From positions 62,001 to 126,000 of the forward strand of contig CBFDCC010000007.1 in assembly GCA_965603205.1 (NCBI GenBank): a stretch of 64,000 bases of DNA, in the 5' to 3' direction. The position numbers and the translations under genes were made by a program. The notes beneath the pieces are model-generated. The model saw only the letters and a program-made list of their open reading frames with translations. It was not told the DNA's origin and did not search any database. Each line of letters starts with the position of its first letter. The stretch's first letter is position 1. This DNA is from Temperatibacter sp965603205 (GTDB taxonomy: Bacteria > Pseudomonadota > Alphaproteobacteria > Sphingomonadales > Kordiimonadaceae). Below, piece by piece: positions 58,575 through 64,000 of this stretch.

Positions 58575-59852
58575 ATGACATATGGTATTACGACGGTTTT
58601 AAATAACTCGGAGTGCGCCGAATCTCTTGCTTGGATCGACAAGCAACGGGAATCAATGATCCAGACGGTAATAGACTGGTCTCATATCAATAGTGGTAGC
58701 AATAATATGGACGGCCTGACGCAGATGCAGCGTGAGATCGTGACAGCTTTTGCTCGTCTTGAGGCTGAGATCGAATTAATCGACTTACCTGATACAGAAA
58801 TTGTTGACGGCGCTGGTGAGATTGTAAAACGCAAAAATGCTGCGATGATCCGCATATCAAAGCGACCTAAGGCTAATAAGCGTATTCTGCTGACAGGTCA
58901 TTATGATACGGTCTTTGCTAGTGATAGCGCCTTTCAAAAAACAATATGGCAGGATGAGCAGACTTTAAATGGTCCAGGTGTTGCTGATATGAAGGGTGGC
59001 ATATTAGTGATGCTACACGCACTTGAGGCGCTGGAGCAAACGCAGTTTAGGCATAATGTGGGCTGGGAGGTACTATTATCTCCTGATGAAGAAACGGGTT
59101 CGCTCGCTTCTGCGCCTATTCTTGTAGAACGTGCTGCATCTGCTCATATGGGTATGACGTATGAACCTGCACTAGCCGATGGTACGCTAGCAGGCGCGCG
59201 CAAAGGAAGTGGTAACTATACAGTTGTGGTGCGCGGTAAATCAGCCCATGCAGGGCGTGATTTTCATGATGGTCGCAATGCAGTTGTGGCTTTGTCCAAG
59301 CTCATTGAGAAGCTCTCAGCGCTTACAGGTGGATGCGAAGGCTTAACATTGAATGTAGCGACACTAGATGGTGGAGTAGCGCCTAATGTTGTGCCAGATT
59401 TTGCCATGTGTCGGTTTAACGTGAGACTGGAAAAATTAGAGCATGAGGCTTGGTTGTCAACGCAGTTGGACGCCATCATCGGTGAAGCATCGAGCCAAGA
59501 CGGTATTGAGGTTATGTTGCATGGCGGTATCAATAGACCGCCTAAGGAAATATCAAAGGCGAACCAGTGCATGATGGACCTATTAGTTCAGTGCGGTGAT
59601 ATGCTGGATATTCATGTGAGCTATAAGGCAACGGGCGGATGTTGTGAGGGTAATAACCTTGCTGCCGCGGGGCTGCCTAATATTGATACGCTTGGGGTGC
59701 GCGGTGGATTGATACACAGCGATAGAGAATTTGCTTTAGTAGATAGTTTTACGGAAAGAGCTAAATTGTCGACGCTTGTGATGATGGCCTTTGCAGAAGG
59801 TCATTTTGATGAGGTTATAGATGGAAATAAAGGGACAGGGTTATGTTTGTAG
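58575..59852 (+). CDS. M20-family hydrolase of arginine catabolism operon
   Basis: The 425-residue enzyme has the M20 dizinc pattern: LLTGHYDTVF (His, Asp), GPGVADMKGG (Asp), SPDEETGS (Glu, Glu) and a later His in GVRGGLIHSDREFA; SAHAGRDFHDGRNAV is the lid/dimerisation segment. It is closest in layout to carboxypeptidase G2/ArgE/DapE types. It opens an operon with astA, astD and astB, where AstE would be expected, so the likely job is removing succinate from N-succinylglutamate or a related succinyl step. Overlaps astA by 10 bases. Confidence 0.85.
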   Translation: MTYGITTVLNNSECAESLAWIDKQRESMIQTVIDWSHINSGSNNMDGLTQMQREIVTAFARLEAEIELIDLPDTEIVDGAGEIVKRKNAAMIRISKRPKANKRILLTGHYDTVFASDSAFQKTIWQDEQTLNGPGVADMKGGILVMLHALEALEQTQFRHNVGWEVLLSPDEETGSLASAPILVERAASAHMGMTYEPALADGTLAGARKGSGNYTVVVRGKSAHAGRDFHDGRNAVVALSKLIEKLSALTGGCEGLTLNVATLDGGVAPNVVPDFAMCRFNVRLEKLEHEAWLSTQLDAIIGEASSQDGIEVMLHGGINRPPKEISKANQCMMDLLVQCGDMLDIHVSYKATGGCCEGNNLAAAGLPNIDTLGVRGGLIHSDREFALVDSFTERAKLSTLVMMAFAEGHFDEVIDGNKGTGLCL

Positions 59853-60889
59853 TAAGAGCAGTAAAAAAAGGCGACTTAGATGGGTTATATAACCTATCGC
59901 TTAAGTCAGAATCGGGTTTAACCACCCTGCCGAAGCATAAGCCATCACTTAAGGAACGTATAACTAAGTCACTTGCTGCTTTTAAAAGCAAAAAGCCTTT
60001 GGAGGGGAAGCATGACTATCTATTTGTCATGGAAGAATTGGAAACAGGCAAAATTGTAGGCACCAGTGCTATTATCGCAGGCATCGGCCTTGATCAGCCG
60101 TTTTATTGTTACCGACTGTTGCACCAAACGCAGGTGTCTAATGAGCCTAAAATGCGTATCGATACTGAGCTATTGCAACTGTCTAATGATTTTATTGGCG
60201 CTACTGAAATTGCGACATTGTTTTTAGACCCTGACTATCGCAAGGGTAATTTGGGAAAACTGCTTGCTAAGGCACGTTATTTATTTATCGCAGCCCATAG
60301 TGAACGTTTCAGCGATAAGGTGATGTCAGAAATTCGTGGTTGGGTCAATGAAAACGAAGATTCACCCTTTTGGGAAGCGCTCGGTCGCCATTTCTTTGGT
60401 ATGAGTTTTAAGGAAGCGGATGCTATTAATGGGCAAGGCAATAACCAATTTATCGGGGATATGATGCCTAAATTCCCTATTTACACTTCTTTGTTGCCTG
60501 AGAGTGCGCGTGCTGTACTTGGCAAACCACACGACAATGCCATGGCGGCGATTAAGCTACTTGAAAAGGAAGGGTTTCGTTTTTCTGGCGCCGTTGATAT
60601 TTTTGATGCAGGGCCTGAGATGGAAGTCCACAAAAGAGGGATATTGACCGTTCGTCTAACCACTAGAGGTAAGATTGCAGGCACTGTTGAAGGCGGACAG
60701 CAGCAGGAAAAGACACTCGTTGCCAACCCTTCACTCGATAAGTTTTGTGTAGTTTTATCAAATGTTGTTGAGACAGATAGCGGTAGCTGGATACCTGAAA
60801 GACATGCTGAAATTTTAGGCTTAAAAGTAGAAGACGATATTTGTTATGCTCCACTGAAACGCAGTGGTGAGCGAAGGGGTGATGTATGA
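59843..60889 (+). CDS. astA: Arginine N-succinyltransferase
   Basis: AstA transfers succinyl from succinyl-CoA to arginine, the first step of the AST pathway. Family features are the opening FVVRAVKKGDLDGLYNLS, ETGKIVGTSAIIAGIGLDQPFYCYRLLHQTQVS, LFLDPDYRKGNLGKLLAKARYLF and GMSFKEADAINGQGNNQFI. The 348-residue length is normal. It overlaps the M20 hydrolase gene by 10 bases and astD by 4, evidence of tight coupling. Confidence 0.95.
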   Translation: MFVVRAVKKGDLDGLYNLSLKSESGLTTLPKHKPSLKERITKSLAAFKSKKPLEGKHDYLFVMEELETGKIVGTSAIIAGIGLDQPFYCYRLLHQTQVSNEPKMRIDTELLQLSNDFIGATEIATLFLDPDYRKGNLGKLLAKARYLFIAAHSERFSDKVMSEIRGWVNENEDSPFWEALGRHFFGMSFKEADAINGQGNNQFIGDMMPKFPIYTSLLPESARAVLGKPHDNAMAAIKLLEKEGFRFSGAVDIFDAGPEMEVHKRGILTVRLTTRGKIAGTVEGGQQQEKTLVANPSLDKFCVVLSNVVETDSGSWIPERHAEILGLKVEDDICYAPLKRSGERRGDV

Positions 60890-62346
60890 CACATTTTATT
60901 AATGGAAAATGGGTAGAGGGCAAGGGCGCTAGCTTTACCTCCTTTAGTTCTATTGATGGCAGCAGTTTATGGGCGGGCTGTGAAGCTGATGAGGGTCAAG
61001 TGAATGAGGCTGTGGATGCAGCAAACGCCGCCTTCATGGATTGGTCGCTTAAAAGCTTTGACGAGCGTGTCGCAATCGCACGCAAATATAGCGAGATACT
61101 CGCCTCTAAAAAAGATGAGCTTGCTGCATTAATTTCAGCAGAGGCTGGTAAAGTTCTTTGGGATGCTTTTGGCGAAGCCACTGCCATGATCAACAAGGTC
61201 GAGATTTCTGTCACGGCCTATAATGAGCGCACGGGTGAAAAAGAAGCAGTTAATGGCACGCTAAGGTCAAAATTAAAGCACCGCGCACATGGTGTAATGG
61301 CAGTATTTGGACCGTATAATTTTCCAGGGCATCTACCGAATGGTCATATCGTACCTGCGTTGATTGCTGGTAATACAATTGTATTTAAACCGAGCGAGTT
61401 AACGCCAAAAGTAGCTGAGCTTATGGTGAAAAGTTGGGCAGAAGCAGGGTTGCCTGATGGTGTATTAAACATGGTGCAGGGTGGGCGCTCTACTGGTGTT
61501 GCGCTTTCAAATAGCCAAGGATTAAATGGCCTGTTATTTACAGGTAGCGCCGACACAGGTCGCGCTATTGCCCATCAAATGGCTGATAGGCCAGAGGTGG
61601 TTCTAGCCCTAGAGATGGGCGGTAACAATCCACTGATTGTGACGAATGTGAATGACATCCAATCAGCGGTTTATATGACGGTTAATTCTGCTTTTATTTC
61701 CAGCGGTCAACGCTGTACATGCGCTAGACGTTTGATTGTTCCTTTTGGAAAAGATGGGGATGATTTTATATCAGCCTTAAAAGAGACCACAGCGCGTATC
61801 ATCGTACATGACCCTGCCAGTGACACTGAAGCCTTTATGGGGCCAGTGATTAGCGAAGCTGCGGCAAATAATATTCTAAACGCTCAAGATAAACTACAGT
61901 CGATGGGTGGTGATATTTTAATTAAAGCAGAGCGTTTACCACAAGGAACAGCATATCTATCACCCGGGTTAATTGATGTGACAAACATAACCGATTTACC
62001 TGACGAAGAGGTCTTTGGTCCTTTATTACAGATTATTCGTGTAAAAGATTTAGATGAAGCCATCGCAAAGGCCAATGATACAAGGTTTGGTCTGGCCTCT
62101 GGTTTGATTTCGGATAGTCATGATGATTATGATTATTTTTACCCCAGAGCGCGCGCCGGTATTGTAAATTGGAACCAACAGCTAACGGGTGCTGCATCGA
62201 CCGCACCATTTGGCGGTATTGGACATTCTGGTAACCATAGCCCATCTGCATATTACGCGGCTGATTATTGTGCTTATGGTGTTGCATCCATAGAACAGGC
62301 TGATGGCGTGGTTAAAGCCGATGCCCCCAAAGGGCTGAGGGGGTGA
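60886..62346 (+). CDS. astD: Succinylglutamate-semialdehyde dehydrogenase
   Basis: It oxidises N-succinylglutamate semialdehyde to N-succinylglutamate with NAD. The aldehyde dehydrogenase core is VFGPYNFPGHLPNGHIVPAL, the Glu in ALEMGGNNPLIV and the nucleophile Cys in SSGQRCTCARRL. 486 residues is standard. The gene overlaps astA by 4 bases and the following astB start by a few bases, so the three are one operon. Confidence 0.95.
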   Translation: MTHFINGKWVEGKGASFTSFSSIDGSSLWAGCEADEGQVNEAVDAANAAFMDWSLKSFDERVAIARKYSEILASKKDELAALISAEAGKVLWDAFGEATAMINKVEISVTAYNERTGEKEAVNGTLRSKLKHRAHGVMAVFGPYNFPGHLPNGHIVPALIAGNTIVFKPSELTPKVAELMVKSWAEAGLPDGVLNMVQGGRSTGVALSNSQGLNGLLFTGSADTGRAIAHQMADRPEVVLALEMGGNNPLIVTNVNDIQSAVYMTVNSAFISSGQRCTCARRLIVPFGKDGDDFISALKETTARIIVHDPASDTEAFMGPVISEAAANNILNAQDKLQSMGGDILIKAERLPQGTAYLSPGLIDVTNITDLPDEEVFGPLLQIIRVKDLDEAIAKANDTRFGLASGLISDSHDDYDYFYPRARAGIVNWNQQLTGAASTAPFGGIGHSGNHSPSAYYAADYCAYGVASIEQADGVVKADAPKGLRG

Positions 62347-62348
62347 AG

Positions 62349-63680
62349 ATGAGAGTAAGAGAAGTAAATTTTGACGGCCTAATTGGCCCAACACATAATT
62401 ATGCTGGGCTTAGTTATGGTAATTTAGCTGCTACGGGTAACAAGGGTAATGTCTCGCGCCCACTCGACGGCGTGCTGCAAGGCATCGAAAAGGCAGCGTA
62501 TGTTCGCTCGCTCGGTATGAAGCAGGGTATGTTACCGCCTGTTGACCGCCCTAGCTTACGTGTGTTGAGAGAGCTTGGCTATTCTGGTAGTGATACTCAT
62601 ATTCTGACAAAGGCATGGGATGAAAGCCCAGAGATGGTGAGAAGTCTGATGAGTGCGAGCAGCATGTGGACGGCTAATGCTTGTACAATCTCGCCGTCAA
62701 CTGATACGGCTGATGGGCGCACGCATTTTACGGCGGCTAATTTGGCTAGCATGTTCCACCGAGCAACAGAATGCCCAACAACAAAGCGTGTGTTAGAGCG
62801 TTATTTCCCCGCAGGAGATAGATTTGCTCATCATGAACCACTGACAGGCGGTGTGCATTTGGGCGACGAAGGAGCCGCCAATCACAATCGCTTTTGCACT
62901 GATTATGGCGCGACAGGAGTCCATTTGTTTGTCTATGGCAGGCGTGCATTTGAATCTGCTGAAGCATTAACCTTCCCAGGTCGTCAAACATTAGAGGCTA
63001 GTCAGGCGGTGGCGCGTCAGCATGGTCTGGGGGATAGAGCTATATTTGCACAGCAAAGCCCTTTAGCGATTAATGCAGGGGCCTTTCACAATGATGTGGT
63101 GGCTGTTTGCAATAAAGATACATTCCTATATCATGAGCAAGCTTTTGTAGATTCCTCGAAATTAAAGGCCGATGTTCAAGCCGTTATGGGGGATACGCTG
63201 ATAAAATGGGTAGAGGTGCCTGCCATACGGGTTAGTATGGAAGATGCTGTTAGATCATATCTGTTTAATTCGCAGCTCATTAATGTACCAAGTCGTGAAG
63301 GCATGACACTCATCGCACCAACAGACGCTGAGATTATCCCCGCCGTTGCAGAATATTTATCTGATTTGGTGGAAAGTGGCGGCCCTATCACGCATGTAGA
63401 TTATATGGATGTTCGCCAATCTATGCGCAATGGTGGAGGCCCCGCATGTCTGCGCCTACGCGTAGTGCTTGATGAAGATGATATAGCAGCAATGGGCGCA
63501 AGAGGCATCTTAGATGACACCCTCATTTCTGAGCTAAAAGTTTGGGCTAATAAGCATTATCGCGAAGAATTATCCCCTGAGGATTTAGGAGACCCTGATC
63601 TGATGATGGAAAGCTTCGCTGCGTTGGATGAGCTAACTCAGATCATGAACTTAGGCAGTATTTATGATTTCCAGCAATAA
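62349..63680 (+). CDS. astB: N-succinylarginine dihydrolase
   Basis: AstB removes two ammonias from N2-succinylarginine. I place the start at the ATG at 62349, because GAGGGG lies five bases upstream; a GTG at 62343 overlaps the astD stop. Catalytic residues of the fold are Glu in HLGDEGAANHNR, His in GAFHNDVVAV and Cys in GGGPACLRLRVVL. MREVNFDGLIGPTHNYAGLSYGN is the conserved opening. 443 residues is normal. With M20 hydrolase, AstA and AstD it lacks only AstC in this window. Confidence 0.95.
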   Translation: MRVREVNFDGLIGPTHNYAGLSYGNLAATGNKGNVSRPLDGVLQGIEKAAYVRSLGMKQGMLPPVDRPSLRVLRELGYSGSDTHILTKAWDESPEMVRSLMSASSMWTANACTISPSTDTADGRTHFTAANLASMFHRATECPTTKRVLERYFPAGDRFAHHEPLTGGVHLGDEGAANHNRFCTDYGATGVHLFVYGRRAFESAEALTFPGRQTLEASQAVARQHGLGDRAIFAQQSPLAINAGAFHNDVVAVCNKDTFLYHEQAFVDSSKLKADVQAVMGDTLIKWVEVPAIRVSMEDAVRSYLFNSQLINVPSREGMTLIAPTDAEIIPAVAEYLSDLVESGGPITHVDYMDVRQSMRNGGGPACLRLRVVLDEDDIAAMGARGILDDTLISELKVWANKHYREELSPEDLGDPDLMMESFAALDELTQIMNLGSIYDFQQ

Positions 63681-63695
63681 CTAGTAGGAATAACC

Positions 63696-64000
63696 ATGCT
63701 AATAAAGAATAAACAAAGTTGGGGGGAGAGCGAAAGTAACGTCACACCAGAAGATGTTTATTTAAACAGGCGTTCTTTTATGAAGGGGGCGGGCGTTGTT
63801 GCGGCGACTGCTTTTTCATCAGCTGCACGCGCCGACTGGTTTGGCAGCGATAAGGTAGAGCGCGTGTTAAATCCGTTAGAATTTAGCCCCGATGCATCTG
63901 AGCGTGAGCAGATGACGCCCTATGAAGCAGTAACAGCCTATAATAACTTCTATGAGTTTGGTACTGGCAAGGATGATCCAGCGGAGAATGCATGGAAGAT
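63696..64000 (+). CDS. msrP: Protein-methionine-sulfoxide reductase catalytic subunit MsrP (partial)
   Basis: The start after TAGGAA at 63696 gives 101 residues before the window ends. A twin-arginine signal (RRSFMKGAGVVAATAFSSAARA) is followed by the MsrP/YedY opening LNPLEFSPDASEREQMTPYEAVTAYNNFYEFGTGKDDPA. MsrP is the periplasmic molybdopterin enzyme that repairs oxidised methionine in envelope proteins, with MsrQ as membrane partner; msrQ would be expected downstream outside the window. It lies 15 bases after astB and may be in the same transcript. Confidence 0.92.
   Translation, partial: MLIKNKQSWGESESNVTPEDVYLNRRSFMKGAGVVAATAFSSAARADWFGSDKVERVLNPLEFSPDASEREQMTPYEAVTAYNNFYEFGTGKDDPAENAWK

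Overview
This 64 kb window looks like the chromosome of a free-living, respiring alphaproteobacterium with moderate G+C (roughly mid-40s percent by eye). Pointers are the three-part proton-translocating transhydrogenase (PntAa, PntAb, PntB), the sulfite-reductase operon carrying DUF2849 and DUF934 proteins, the folE-hisI pair divergent from a NifU/IscU-like scaffold gene, GcvA-type LysR regulators, and a 6S RNA upstream of 5-formyltetrahydrofolate cyclo-ligase. Kordiimonadales or a relative is my guess, but the order cannot be settled from sequence alone. There is no phage, plasmid, IS element, CRISPR array or recognisable tRNA/rRNA gene. Nearly every base belongs to dense housekeeping and catabolic genes.

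Layout. 1-7.3 kb: end of a membrane gene, an outer-membrane beta-barrel gene, an orphan solute-binding-like protein, a U32-family tRNA-hydroxylation protein (TrhP-like), a fatty acid desaturase, and murI behind an NtrC-type regulator. 7.6-10.5 kb: the pnt operon. 10.6-17.6 kb: a small secreted protein, then an RND permease and adaptor followed by a LytS/LytTR-type two-component pair. 17.6-22.8 kb: a frameshifted glutathione S-transferase, YmdB-like phosphoesterase, 5-FCL, 6S RNA, rsmD, rluB-like and tadA. Seven copies of a short hairpin-ended repeat lie in this block and at 3.8 kb. 22.8-28.5 kb: MscS channel, small membrane protein, threonine synthase-like enzyme, M14 peptidase. 28.6-34.2 kb: a LysR gene and the assimilatory sulfate operon cysG-DUF2849-cysI-DUF934-cysH. 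34.5-46 kb: membrane-anchored prolyl oligopeptidase, gloB, an atypical D-aminoacylase-like protein, a second solute-binding-like protein, an unknown gene, hisI-folE, Fe-S scaffold, NfeD/SPFH pair, sulfotransferase. 46-57.4 kb: MBL-fold protein plus LysR divergent from mmsA, an M16 peptidase, then a valine-degradation operon (acyl-CoA dehydrogenase, 3-hydroxyisobutyryl-CoA hydrolase, mmsB), and a DUF885 peptidase. 57.4-64 kb: a LuxR-type regulator with a degenerate receiver, divergent from an arginine succinyltransferase operon (M20 hydrolase-astA-astD-astB) and the start of msrP.

The metabolic theme is amino-acid and peptide use: several secreted or membrane peptidases (M14, M16, S9, DUF885), valine to propionyl-CoA, arginine to glutamate, and transhydrogenase for NADPH. 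No single undescribed defence or mobile system is visible. The most interesting new signals are regulatory or structural: (i) a repeat family whose terminal hairpin changes sequence but keeps pairing; (ii) three ATGCAT boxes spaced exactly 42 bp apart in front of a GcvA-like regulator gene; (iii) three TGCA-N4-TGCA-type boxes about two helical turns apart between a LysR gene and mmsA; (iv) a D-aminoacylase homologue that has lost its HxH and Cys metal ligands; (v) an M20 hydrolase heading an ast operon that shows no astE.
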